A DNA stretch of 64,000 nucleotides from Nomia melanderi (taxonomy: Eukaryota > Arthropoda > Insecta > Hymenoptera > Halictidae), in contig NC_135003.1 in assembly GCF_051020985.1 (NCBI RefSeq), forward strand, positions 6,751,501 to 6,815,500. The letters run 5' to 3'. The position numbers and the translations under genes were made by a program. Positions 35,906 to 46,345 of this stretch are shown in pieces. The notes under the pieces were generated by a model. It did not search any database, was not told the DNA's origin, and saw nothing but the letters and a program-made list of their open reading frames with translations. Position 1 is the first letter of the stretch, and each line of letters begins with the position of its first letter.

Positions 35906-36151
35906 TCAAAACCCTAAAATCATAATTATCTATACCTAAGCTTTTCATTCAAAGAACAGAAAGAAGAAGAAAGAAAAAGTATCTAGCACCCTTTTCACCC
36001 AACACAAAAGGCCAAAAAGTCCGAAGCAACGCGGGCGATAGAGCCCGCTTCGGAATTGTCGAGCATAAATCACGCGCTCGTTAACTCGTCCTTCCTCTTC
36101 ACTCCCTACGGAGTTATCAGAATTTTCTAACGCCCGCGTCCTGCAAATAAG

Positions 36152-36223
36152 GCTGATTTACAAGCCGGCAAATCGATTGCGAGACCCTCGGCGTATAAGC
36201 CTCCGGGGCCTCGCGGGACAATG
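36152..36223 (+). CDS. Candidate small exon of an unidentified plus-strand gene
   Basis: A 72-bp open segment ends at ATG followed by GTATGT at 36224. It reads ADLQAGKSIARP and then SAYKPPGPRGTM, a basic, proline-rich stretch. Its acceptor is weak (CAAATAAG, an AAG end after a short pyrimidine run), and the frame is open back to 36131. The segment is in phase 0 with the open frame that follows a good acceptor at 36341, giving a possible 118-bp intron. The patch is GC-rich and overlapping frames are open on both strands, so this may be chance. No family recognised. Confidence 0.22.
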
Positions 36224-36341
36224 GTATGTATCGTAAATCGCGTCCCGGTCCGGGAATTGCGAGCCTCCCGAATCAGCGAATAAATTCCCGCGGGTTCAGC
36301 CCTTTATTTATTCATTTGTCTGCTTATTTATTTAGTTGCAG

Positions 36342-36563
36342 GGTGCAGAGGAAGGGCGGCGTGCAGGTGCGGCCGCGGCTGCGGATACGCGGGCCCTGCC
36401 GCGATCTAAAATTCATTTTCGGAATGAATCCGGAATGAGCCTCGCGGCCGCTGCTTCGGATGGAAACGGAGTCGCGGACGAATGTTTCAGAGCCGAGACG
36501 CTCCGAAATATTGGGAGCACTGCCCTGCGACCGGCCCTTTTTGCACGGAAATACGCTTAGGAT
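36342..36563 (+). CDS. Candidate terminal exon paired with 36152-36223
   Basis: A well-formed acceptor (TTTATTTATTTAGTTGCAG, ending 36341) is followed by about 73 open codons and a TAG stop. The product starts GAEEGRRAGAAAAADTR, is alanine- and arginine-rich, and ends FARKYA. It continues the frame of the preceding candidate exon without a shift. The alanine run and the overlap with open frames on both strands point to composition as an alternative explanation. A possible AATAAA poly(A) signal is found only about 370 bp downstream. No homologue recognised. Confidence 0.2.
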
Positions 36564-37408
36564 TGCTCCGCTGCGCATTTTTTCAACGTCGCTTCGCATT
36601 CTCCGCAACAACGACGCGCGCCATACTCACATAGCTTGAACACCGGCCACAGCCTGCTGCTTTCAGGCAACGATTTATTTCCCCCTGGATTTACATCCCT
36701 TGGTATTCTTCTTCTCTCCTTTACTGCAGTCCCGCGGTTTTCTTTATTATTTCATTTTCTTGGCTTGCCCTGGACAAGCACGTTTTCTTTTTATTGTGCC
36801 ATCTTTGTTGCGGCTTTTTGAGTTCACTCTGTTGACATTTATTTTGTGATCTGTTTTTTTTTTGTTCTGTATTAGTAAGGATATTTTTGGGAATTTTTCA
36901 CCATCATTTTCTGTGGTAGAGAGCTTTTTAAAGTAGTAATAAAGATTGTGCTTTAGGACAATTGTTTTATAATAAGGATTTGATTGTTTTTGGAATTTCA
37001 TTTATTTTTTATTTTTTCTGTTCACTTACATTTTTCCCCACTTTTCTCTTTACTTTGCAGAAATTCTTCTGCCGTGAATTCCACTTTTATATGTATCCCT
37101 TAAGGAGAAATTTTCCTTTCCCTCCTTGAAAAACCTTATTACTTCCCAATCCCCTTTTTCCTCGCACAAGAACACTCATCCCTTTTGTTTTCTTTTTACA
37201 TCGAATTACAGCTTTCCCGGAAGCTTTTTTCGCTCTCTTTTTATCGATCCTGTTTCGCTAGCTTTTATCTTGAATACCTCCTCTCCATTTCCAATTGCGT
37301 AGTCCTCCTCATTTTCTTTTATTTTTATATGCTATTTTCTAGATATTCATTCTACTCTTATTTCGGAAAATAGGGGGGAAGGAAGGAGGAAAACGAACGA
37401 CGACTATA

Positions 37409-37426
37409 CCCACCACCCACCCTCCC
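37409..37426 (-). other. Potential G-quadruplex motif on the minus strand
   Basis: Four CCC runs on the plus strand, spaced by 4, 1 and 1 bases, give GGG-A-GGG-T-GGG-TGGT-GGG on the minus strand, a strict four-run G-quadruplex pattern. It lies in a purine/pyrimidine-asymmetric stretch. Confidence 0.6.
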
Positions 37427-37746
37427 TCCTTCTTTTCCCACCAGGAATTTCCTTTTTCAACAATTCTGTCACATATCCTACCGCCGCGACATCCCCCCTT
37501 ATTTCCTCTTTATTTACCCTTTTCTGTTCTTTACATTTTATCGAATGCTATATATTTTTATTTTCCTTTTTAACACATCGGAGTTCCTGTAATCCTTGAC
37601 ATTTTCTATCTATTTTCCTTTGGAAATTTCCCCAGTTGACTATAACACATATCTCTCTTCTCCCATCCCTTCCAACTCGCAGACAAAAACACCGTCGGTG
37701 TGTTTGTTACACGCTTCGGTCATTTTTCAACGTGTAAAATATTTTT

Positions 37747-37817
37747 CGATGTCCAGGGATTCGAACCGGAGACTCTGAGTTGGCAGCCTAGTATTCTATC
37801 CTCTGAGCCAGCAGTAG
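37747..37817 (-). tRNA. tRNA-Gly(GCC)-like pseudogene or SINE head
   Basis: Read on the minus strand, 71 bases follow tRNA layout: an A-box-like TGGCTCAGAGG, an anticodon arm with loop CTGCCAA (U33, anticodon GCC, A37), and a perfect B box GGTTCGAATCC (37757-37767). The anticodon stem pairs at four of five positions, counting a G-U. The acceptor stem does not pair (two or three of seven) and the T stem is mismatched beyond two pairs, so it is not a functional tRNA. It could be a decayed tRNA gene or the 5' head of a tRNA-derived SINE. I saw no clear SINE tail or flanking duplication. Confidence 0.5.
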
Positions 37818-39002
37818 TAACACTGATATTCTTCGCGTTTCCTCTATATTTTTCGCAGTTACGGTACACGGGATACGTTTCATACAGTCTACACTTTACT
37901 TCACAAAGCAGCGGGTGTCCGCCAGGTAGTAACCACAACCTCTTTTTTTCGTTACAAAAATGTTTTTGACGGCGTTTTTCGACTAAAGTGCGCCGAAATT
38001 TATGGCCAGCCGTCTCTTCTTATTTAACTACGGCTCGGTTTCTGATTTTCGATGCTGCACTCACGGAAATGGACAAAAGGAAAGAATTGCTTAAAACTGT
38101 GTGGATGATACAGTTTTCAGTTATTCAACTCCGAGTTCGGAAATGTTGAAACATTCTTTATCAAGTCGTGTCCAAGTTCAATTGGAAATAAATTGAATAC
38201 AATTGAACAAAACCTATTCTACAATAACTGGAGCCTATTTATTATTATTTACCAATTTTTTTATTTTTTTTAATGGTACTGGTTCTTAAAATACTAATAC
38301 ACAATTCCATGCAAAAATAACAAGATTACAATGGTCCATATTTCCACACAACATATGTACATCACATCGCACAACCAAAAATATTAATTATTCAAATAAT
38401 TTCGAAACTAGAAACACTTTTGCAATTGCATTTATTGCGAACCAAGGAAACCCTGGAACTACTCATCATACCAAATGCAGCAGTTCTGTTCCCAATCCGC
38501 TTGAGACTTTCAACTACGATTCCAAGCGCGAAACAACCGTGGCAGTACAAACTCGCGAAAGAGTTTCCACGATCCCGTTGTGCGAAACATTATCGCCGTA
38601 GCCGTGGGTGCACTTTGATGCGCAGCCCGGCCAGAAAAATACAATCGAACCGCAAAAGGGGTTAACAGGATCGCGCGCGTCCCGAGGCGTGTTTCAAAGG
38701 CCGTCGGAAAAATTGATCCCGACCCGGTCGGTTCTGTTCCGCTCCGAAATCCCGTTATCGAGTTATCGGGTCCGATCGATCGGTTCCTCGCTTTTCAAAA
38801 GTTTCGCCTCTCTTCGAAACGTACGAAACGCAGGAACCGTTCCACCTCTGCCCGTTCTATCTCGGCTGATAAACGCGTGCCAGAGGGGTACCTCGCGGGC
38901 CGAGCGAGCGATTCAGTGCATTATGCAGCGCGTGTAATACCGGGTAACGCGCGAGCAAATTGGACGTCGAGGGCAAACGGAGAAAGGGTGCATGTCTCTA
39001 TG

Positions 39003-39521
39003 TGCATACAGGGTGAGTTAGACTGGAACGTGAAATATTTTTGATGTGCTTGATAGTTATAGATACATAAATAATGTGTTGTCAATATCTATAGATAAGT
39101 AAATAATAATGTTAGAGGTTGGTTGAAGTTAAGGGAAAAATGGTAAGATTACTATAGAATCCCTGGTTGATAGGTTAAGAAAATGAAAAATGTATTTAAG
39201 GGAAAGAATACTCTTCTTTGAACTTATATTTTTCAATATATCAATATAATCATTAAGTTATCATTTTTTAATGCAAAGATAGCGATTTTGAAAGTTTCAC
39301 ACAGTATTTACTAGAATGTTTTGAAACGTATTCTATGGTAAAAGTAAATACTGCAATTTAAAAATATGACAAGTGACTTTAACATTTTGAAAAGGTTTTT
39401 ACCTATATAATAGACGCATGATTAAAAACCATTTTATTTCGTCCTATTTTACTGAAATTGTGTTCTAATCTATTTATCATTTTGAAATTACAAGTTGGAC
39501 CACTGGGACACCCTGTATGCA
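39003..39521. mobile_element. Nonautonomous element with CAGGGTG terminal repeats
   Basis: TGCATACAGGGTG (39003-39015) and its exact complement CACCCTGTATGCA (39509-39521) enclose about 490 bp of AT-rich, noncoding sequence. If the TA dinucleotides next to CAGGGTG and CACCCTG are target duplications, this is a Tc1/mariner-type MITE of 507 bp. Inside the 13-bp perfect match the ends diverge quickly (AGTTAGACTGG versus TCCCAGTGGTCC). The CAGGGTG style is common for insect DNA-transposon termini. Class assignment is tentative. Confidence 0.55.
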
Positions 39522-40241
39522 GTATACGTGTGTATATATGGCGTGGCGCGAAGGAAGGAAATAATAAAGCAACAACCGGCGCTAGGAAGGGGATTACAAA
39601 CAACTGTTGTGTACGCGTAAGCAATTCAGAGGACGCGGCAAGTGGGTTTGAATTGATGGCCGAGCCGCTGGATCGTTGTACGCGAGGATCTTCCTCGCCT
39701 CGTTTCTTTTCTTCGTTGCATTCGGTGTTTTCTAGCCTTCGGATGGAATAATGATGGCAGGACACAATTGTTGAATATAATAAGGTTCGAGTGTGTTCAA
39801 GTATTGTTGATACTGACGAGCATTGTTGATGCGGACCCGATAACAACGTAAGTACATGTCAATCTATTTCAGAAAAATTTACAGAATTTTTCAAATTACC
39901 CATTTATATGCAATTTTATATAGACGACACGCAATGAACCGTTTTAATGTTTACCGGCTGTTCAATAATTCATGAGAAAATAAAATCAATTCGATATAAA
40001 TATTCATACTTTGGAATATTTATATTTTAAAAATTACGTTTAATAACAACTTCCATAAAAAAAGTCGTCGAAAGACTGTAACCTGGTAGTGTTTATTAAA
40101 AAAGAATTTGTTTTAATTGTGAAATAGATAAAAATATTAAATTTATCGGTAAATATGGTTTTCAATTTGCTAGCTTCGCGGATTGTTGGTTGTGCACGAT
40201 TTTCTGCGCAACAGAGGCGCGCAGAGTGGTGGGACGTCGTC
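39522..40241. other. Region upstream of the orphan promoter; no gene seen
   Basis: Between the CAGGGTG element and the promoter lies AT-rich sequence. It includes a segment at 39734-39848 bounded by TTTTCTAG and GTAAGT that could be a noncoding exon; its frames contain stops. Confidence 0.3.
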
Positions 40242-40278
40242 TATAAAAGGGGAAACGCGAGTTAAAGTTCTCAGTTTG
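40242..40278 (+). promoter_or_regulatory. TATA box plus arthropod initiator (orphan core promoter)
   Basis: TATAAAAGGGG begins at 40242, and a TCAGTTTG initiator lies at 40271-40278. The first T of the TATA box to the A of the initiator is 31 bp, the canonical spacing for arthropod RNA polymerase II promoters. The GC-rich block just upstream (gcgcaacagaggcgcgcag) may carry factor sites. Downstream, the first ATGs open only very short frames (ATG near 40411 stops after seven codons), so the transcript is either spliced, begins with a long leader, or is noncoding. An acceptor-like TTTCTTTCGCAG ends at 40395. No gene could be attached to it with confidence. Confidence 0.6.
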
Positions 40279-40790
40279 CTCTGAATTTTCGAACTCTAAG
40301 GAACTATATCATTTTTCTTGATCATTTGTGATTTTCTAAACCATCTTTTATTCATCTTTAATCGTTAACTCCTTGATTTGTAATTTCTTTCGCAGCTGCA
40401 TCAATTATTAATGTTTACATTTTATTATCAGTAATTTTCCAGATTTTAATCTTTTCCAGAAGGAAAATGTAGTTTATATTCTTTACGAATGTTTTTCAAA
40501 GGTACCAGGATGCTTCGATTTTTACTCTACCGAATTCCATAACGCACGAGAATTTCTGGGCACCGTGCAGCAGGCCACAAGGGTGCAAACGCGTGACAGG
40601 CGATGCATCGAGTTGAGTGCACCGTGTACGCGTCGTGGCGTCGACATAATTTAGTTAAAACCAGCGTAATTACCGTACGGCGACGGCAGGTTGTGTTGGT
40701 AAATATGAACGTACTTTCGGACGGATCAAATGTGCTTAACTCTCTCAATACCATGATACATACGTATTCAATTTTAATTCAATAAGAAAT
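40279..40790 (+). other. Sequence downstream of the orphan promoter
   Basis: An AT-rich leader-like stretch runs to about 40500, followed by a GC-rich patch with a 60-codon frame (40603-40785) that shows no coding signature. No convincing donor lies within the first 200 bp. A noncoding transcript or an unrecognised spliced gene remains open. Confidence 0.25.
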
Positions 40791-41566
40791 TTTAAATTTC
40801 ACATTCTGTATACAAGAACACCATTTTCTAAATACATTCACAGTTATCTTTTTCCATTAACCGAAACATTATCAGCAACAATCTTAAAAAAGTTACATGC
40901 TTAAAACCTTCCTCCTGTAATACAGTCTGCCATACAAAAATTTCCTAAATCAAACAAAAATCAAAATATCCGTCGGAAAACAGAATCAAACTAAACCATT
41001 AAACTCGTCCCTACGTCAAATATTACACGGAATCGAATGGAAAAATCAAACACTCAACAAAAAAATACAGAAAAAACACGAGGACATGATTTCTCGATCA
41101 CCGCGAAAAAAGAGAACGGACGGTCACAATTAAAGGGACGGGAGGAGGATAGATCGGTAATTTCCCATCGGGCGCGTGTTGTAACGATAACGACCCCGGC
41201 TATCGTGGCTGGACACGTGACAGACCGCGTATCGAGTTAAACGCGGCGTAGAGGCCGCACGCATGGCGCCGGACTAATTTATTCAGAAGTGTCATAATTG
41301 CGATATCGCACACGGGCTGCCATTGCGGATTACCGCAACGGAGTTCTCCGTGCTGAAATTGCAAAACCGTCGACGAAGAGCGGTTCCGGGGGCGAAGGGA
41401 CGAAAAGGGACGAAAAGGGGGAAGAGAGCGTGTAAATCGGGCGCAGCCCGAGGGAAATGCTAATTCCACGACTCGTAACGCGTGTCGTTTTTCGACCGAT
41501 GATCGACCGTAGATACGTGATACGATTCCACGCGAATAAATCGTGCGAAAATATACACGCAATTTC

Positions 41567-41600
41567 ATGTGTGTGCGCGCGCGCGTGCATGCGTGTGTAC
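41567..41600 (+). repeat. (GT)n/(GC)n alternating purine-pyrimidine run
   Basis: GTGTGTGCGCGCGCGCGTGC followed by ATGCGTGTG is a strict alternating purine-pyrimidine stretch with Z-DNA-forming potential. Confidence 0.75.
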
Positions 41601-43089
41601 CTATGTGTACGTTACTTTTTTTTCGTCGCGTACCTTTTTTATTTTCGTTTCTTTTTTTTACGTGTTTTTTTTTTCTGTGCTCGTCGAGTTCGACAACGCA
41701 TGCACGAATCGGTCTCCATCCCTGCCGGTCGTTTAAAAAATTACCGCGCGCTCCAACTTCGACACCGCTCGTCGATAGGTGAAATAACAGGAGAAAGTCA
41801 CGCGAATATAAATGCACGAAAACGAAATCGAACCAAATTTTTACGGTGTTTTTTTGTTCCTCTCTTTTTTGGCGAGATGGACACGTGTTGTTTTACTATC
41901 GGTTTAATCAAACGTCGAATGGAGAATCGAAACTCCCGGTCGGTTCGTTTCTGAAAGTAATTTCGGGAGCAATGAGAATTTATACAGGCAATCGCGTGGA
42001 ATGTCGGCTAGTATTATTGTAGACGGTATTTTGTCAAGGTAGAATTCGAGTGGACGCGTAGTTTTAATTTTCTGTAATTAACGTTTACGCTTCTTATGTT
42101 CTGATCAAGATGATCGTGAAACGAAGAGGGATAAATAATGTATAATCGTTATTGACATAACAAGAAATTTTCTCTATAGCAAATATATGTTTCAAACCAT
42201 GTAAGTACTAAGTTCCATTTTTCACATAACAAAATCGTCGAACAACAACTACTAAATCATCTCTTTTAATTTTTATGATTCCATTCAGGATTGCCCAACA
42301 AATCCTTTTTCCAATTCACAAAGTGCATTCTTTCAATCTACAAAAGACAAATCCCATTTTCACACGAAACAAATTGCGCAAAAACCTTTTTTCCCCTCTT
42401 CCTTCGCTCTACTTACTCTTTCTTTCCTCAACTGCAGCTCCTCTTCGATCTTTCGCCACGCGACAGTTGTTTTTACAACGGAAGCGTAATCCGCGCTATT
42501 CGGGTTTGTTTTCGTTCCTGGTTTTTCTCATTCCGAACGATTTTTTTGTCGAAAACCTCTTTGGGATGCACGCGAATGAAATTTGTCGCGACGCGGGAAA
42601 AATGGACGAGTTTTCCGCGTGGAATCCGCGCGAGTCGTTTACCCCGGGCGTCGGCTGCAGTTTACAGAGTGTTTTGCAGGTCGAATTAAATTTGCGAACA
42701 CTTCGCACTCGCGTGTACGCGCCCGTCCGACCGGTCGCCGACCGAAGAATTAAAGTTATTGCAGGGTCACGGTGAAACGGGGAAAGTAATAATTTTCGTG
42801 ACCGAACGAGACGTCCGGTAATTCGACGGAATTTACACGGCTGGCTCCGGTTTGTATTTACTGTAAATTGGCTTCAATCCCGGATTATCGCGCGACTGAC
42901 AAAATGACGCGGGTTCCGCCCTCGTTCATTGGACCCGCTGTGACTTAATTTTCGAACTGTCGGAATTTAACCGGAACAACCGGCGCCGAATATACGGGCT
43001 CGTATGAATGTACACGTGTCGTGTAAACGTGGCGATTTATTTGGGGCGCATGAAAAATTTATTTTGGAACTTATGGATATTTATGCGAG

Positions 43090-43345
43090 CTTTACAGGTT
43101 TAAGGTTTGAAAGTACTTGATAGTACAAGGTAGAGAGTTTCTAAGAGAAATTTTGTGAATTTTTAAGTAGACTATAGTCTTGAAGATCTAAACTTTGAAC
43201 TTCTCTGAAAATTGGAGGTTTAAAGATTTGTTACTACAAATATTGAGATTCTAGCGTTGAAATTTTAGTGTTTTGAATTTTCAAACGTTATATTTGCAGT
43301 GTTTTGAATTTCTAAGCGTTGAAAATTAGAAGCTGGTAATTTTGA
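43090..43345 (+). repeat. Diverged TTTGAA/GTTGAAA tract
   Basis: Degenerate words such as GGTTTGAAAG, GCGTTGAAATTT and GTGTTTTGAATTT recur about every 10-35 bp through roughly 250 bp. It resembles the tracts at 32.7 and 52.2 kb but is more eroded. Confidence 0.45.
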
Positions 43346-45489
43346 AACTTTGTGTTTTATTTTTACCAATTTCCAATGACTTCTTTGTGTCACTAAATAG
43401 TTTTCAGGGTGCTTCAGTTAATGATCAACGAAATGGTTGTCGGAGCATTAAAAAAGACACTCGGCTAACACCGACACACGCTCACCAACGTTCAACGAAA
43501 CGAACAGCAGCCACCCCTCTAGCCGACACCCCAAAAACGTCGGTAATCAACGATACGTGGACAGAAGTGGCCGTAATAATCCCCCAAGCCGGCCGGACGC
43601 GATGTCCGAATTTATGTACTGCGAACAAGTGACAAGGGGCGGTTCGTTCGTGCGGAAGAGGTGGGTTTACGCGTGGACGCTTGGTAATAATTCATATCGC
43701 TGTTTTTCCCGCGTTTCCGTTTCGCCGGCCGCTTTTATCGTTCCTCCCCTCTTCGAAATCAGGTGGAAGGAAATAGGATTGAAAAAGGGGTTTAGGAGAT
43801 TGGGAGGCACTAAATATTTTGTTTGAATATTTTTTGTTTCTTGTAATGTCAGAACTAGCGATTCGGCAAAGTGACACGCTTTTAATTTTTCGTACAATTT
43901 ATAAAGGTGCAATTTTTCTTATTGTATCTATGCAGAGAAATGCATTTAAGAATGTCTCAAAAAGGTATCTTTGTAATTTTACTATCTGTAAAATAAAAAA
44001 TTTGGGTCAATTTAACCCGCCCAGTTTTAGTTTTAATCCTTCAATTACATACAGTCTTTTCTACCTCAGGAAGGTAATACCAAATTAACTCTATGATATT
44101 TGGTAAATTAATTAAAATCAATAGATATAATAGTAAAAACGTAAAAAAAAGATTTAAGGGGTTGAACGTCAACAGGAACACGAGAATCAAGAATTTTCCG
44201 CTCACGAATACAACGACAAGTCTTCCAGCGTTTTAAACATCTTTCTCCATCTCTCTGTGCCTCTCCATTAACGAAATCCTTCCTCTTTCTCCCTCTTCAA
44301 CCCTTCGCCCAACGGTTTTGCTCCTCTGCCAGCCTCACCCCGCGGTTTCCACAGCTCTGTGCTACCTGTCTCTCCGCGGGATTTGTTCTTGACGTTGGTA
44401 ATTTGTCCTATGTGCTCCTTCCATCTTTCCCTCTCCCTTTTCACGTATTTTCAATAATTTTTTTGTCGTTCTCCTCTGTCGCGACACACGAATTTCCGGA
44501 CTGGTTCAAAGAACGTTGAAACGGTTTTCCGTCAGCATAGGGAAATAATAAATTTACATGTTTGGAGGAATCGCAATCATTCTTTCCATTTTCTTTTGTT
44601 GAATGTGTATGCAGAGTTAAATGCCGTTTTGACGGCCCGAAATTTTTATAATTTCTTTGCGATGATGATCCCGCGTTAATGGCGGTTTAAACAAAATCCT
44701 CCGCATTAGAGCGGGGATATTTAAATTTATAAATATTTTGAACGTACACAATATGTACTCTGTATGTAAACATAAATATTTGAAAGGGCAGAACCACCAT
44801 TTTCATGAAAATAATGAAAATATATTCTGTACTGGTTACCGAAAACATACCAAAAAATAAATAAACATTTCAAAATAATGAGGAGAAAGCCCGAATAACG
44901 AGAATAACAGATTCAAAGCCATTTAACAGTTTCCAAGTTCCATTATCTCGGAAATATTCGATCGAAAACAGGATTTATACGTTTTATACTACCGGGTGTC
45001 CACCGAAGAATCCCACCGAGTTCCCGCGGCTGTTTGCAGCGGGAGTTCGAAAGAGTAGTGGGGTAATCAAAGAAATCCGCGGTTATTGCCGGGAACGATA
45101 AAGTCGGCGGGGCGAGTGTATAAAACTTGGGGAAATTTAATAAGCGTCGAGCTAAGAGCATTCCTGCGCACGCAGCTCTAGATATTCCTAGGGTTAATGT
45201 TCCCGGAGCAGGATCCTCCGAATAGGAAGCTTTAATATCGGCCACCCGTTCGCTTATCCTACCCGCGGCGCGCGGCAGCTTATAAAGCCACGACAGAATA
45301 CCCAAAATAATCTTCCTCCCTGTACACTTCTTCGTCCGCGCCCCTTAACAAAGCCCGGAGAGCTTCTTCAACCCTCCCTCCGGTTCCACGGACTCTCTCC
45401 ACCCCCGCTGAGTTCTTATTAAACTATTTCCAGTCGTGGTCTATCCCCCGTGGCGACCAACCCCCCTCGCATACCCATGAAGATCTCGT

Positions 45490-46345
45490 CTTTATGCTCC
45501 TTGAACTTGAGAGGAGACGATCCTACAGGATGCTCCATAACGTATGGAGTATAGTGTAGTTGGAAAGTTTCGTTCGGTTGTTGACATAGGCAGGAATATC
45601 TTTGTTGCTTGATGCTTTCACTTGGGAACATATTTACTGCGTGTTGAGATGAAGATATTATCTTTGCTGTTGGGTGTTTTTAAACTTGATTATGGATGTT
45701 TAGTATAGTTGGTGCTTTCGAACTTGGGAACAATGAATTGTATTTACTGGGTGTTGAGATGAAGATAAAGTGCCTTTGCTGAGGGGTAGTTTTAAACATG
45801 AGGGCAGTGGATTATACAGGATATTTCGTAATTTTTAAGGTTCAGTATAGTTGGGAATATTCTTTGATTGTTGAGATCGGAGAGAATATTATTTTCATGA
45901 AGAGAATAGTGCATTATACAGGACGTTCCATAAAATGTGGAACAGAATGTTGTCGGAAGTTTTGAACGGTTATTGGGATACGTGAGAATATTTATCTTCG
46001 TATGTTGGTGTTTTCAAACTTAAGGACAGTAGATTATACAGGACGTTCCATAATACGCAGGATTTAGTATGGTTGGAAGTTTTGTTTGATTATTGGGATA
46101 TATGAAGGTATTATATAAGTTGGTACTTTGGAACTTTAGAACAGTATACTCTATTTATAGAGTGCCAAAATACGTAAAGATATTATCTTTGCAAGTTGGT
46201 GTTTTCAAACTTGAGGACAGTAGATTGTACAAGTTGTTCCATAATATTTGGAACATAGTATAGCTGGAAGTTCTGTTCAAGTAATGAGATACAAACTTCA
46301 TAACACTAGATTATACTGGACGTCCCATAAATCGCAATTGACTTC
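45490..46345 (+). repeat. Degenerate tandem/higher-order repeat array
   Basis: Two submotifs recur several times over about 850 bp. ACAGGACGTTCCATAA-type blocks occur near 45525, 45815, 45916, 46035, 46222 and 46306, and GTTGGTGTTTTCAAACTT-type blocks near 45673, 45707, 45786, 46000, 46116 and 46193. The best-kept unit is about 120 bp and also contains GGAACATAGTATAGTTGGAAG and GATATTATCTTTG. Spacing varies from about 85 to 290 bp, which suggests unequal expansion and internal loss. It has no coding potential. Confidence 0.7.

Larger units (their letters stand above)
31634..36130. other. No gene seen
   Basis: Contains the 32.6-kb short-period tract and the 35.7-kb diverged tract. GC-rich patches at 32.0-32.5, 34.0-34.4 and 35.1-35.4 kb have overlapping open frames without domain character. 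Confidence 0.45.
36564..39002. other. No protein gene seen
   Basis: A T-rich stretch (36.6-37.7 kb) holds the quadruplex motif, then the tRNA-like relic. A 109-codon frame at 38608-38937 sits in a GC-rich patch and has no recognised family. Confidence 0.45.
40791..45489. other. No gene seen
   Basis: GC-rich patches at 41.1-41.8, 42.4-43.0, 43.4-43.8 and 45.0-45.4 kb carry the longest frames (205 codons minus, 166 codons plus), all overlapped by frames on other strands. A good acceptor (TAGTTTTCAG at 43408) precedes a 74-codon open frame ending at 43632, but I found no partner exon. Confidence 0.4.

Noticed and set aside
39734..39848. Acceptor-to-donor segment (TTTTCTAG to GTAAGT) as a coding exon
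   Set aside because: It has stop codons, so at most it is a noncoding exon.
41200..41817. 205-codon minus-strand frame
   Set aside because: It lies in a GC-rich patch, is overlapped by plus and other minus frames of similar length, and has basic, low-information composition with no domain.
43409..43632. 74-codon frame after a good acceptor
   Set aside because: No partner exon or donor is found, and an overlapping frame at 43557-43826 is equally open. Kept only as a note on the region.
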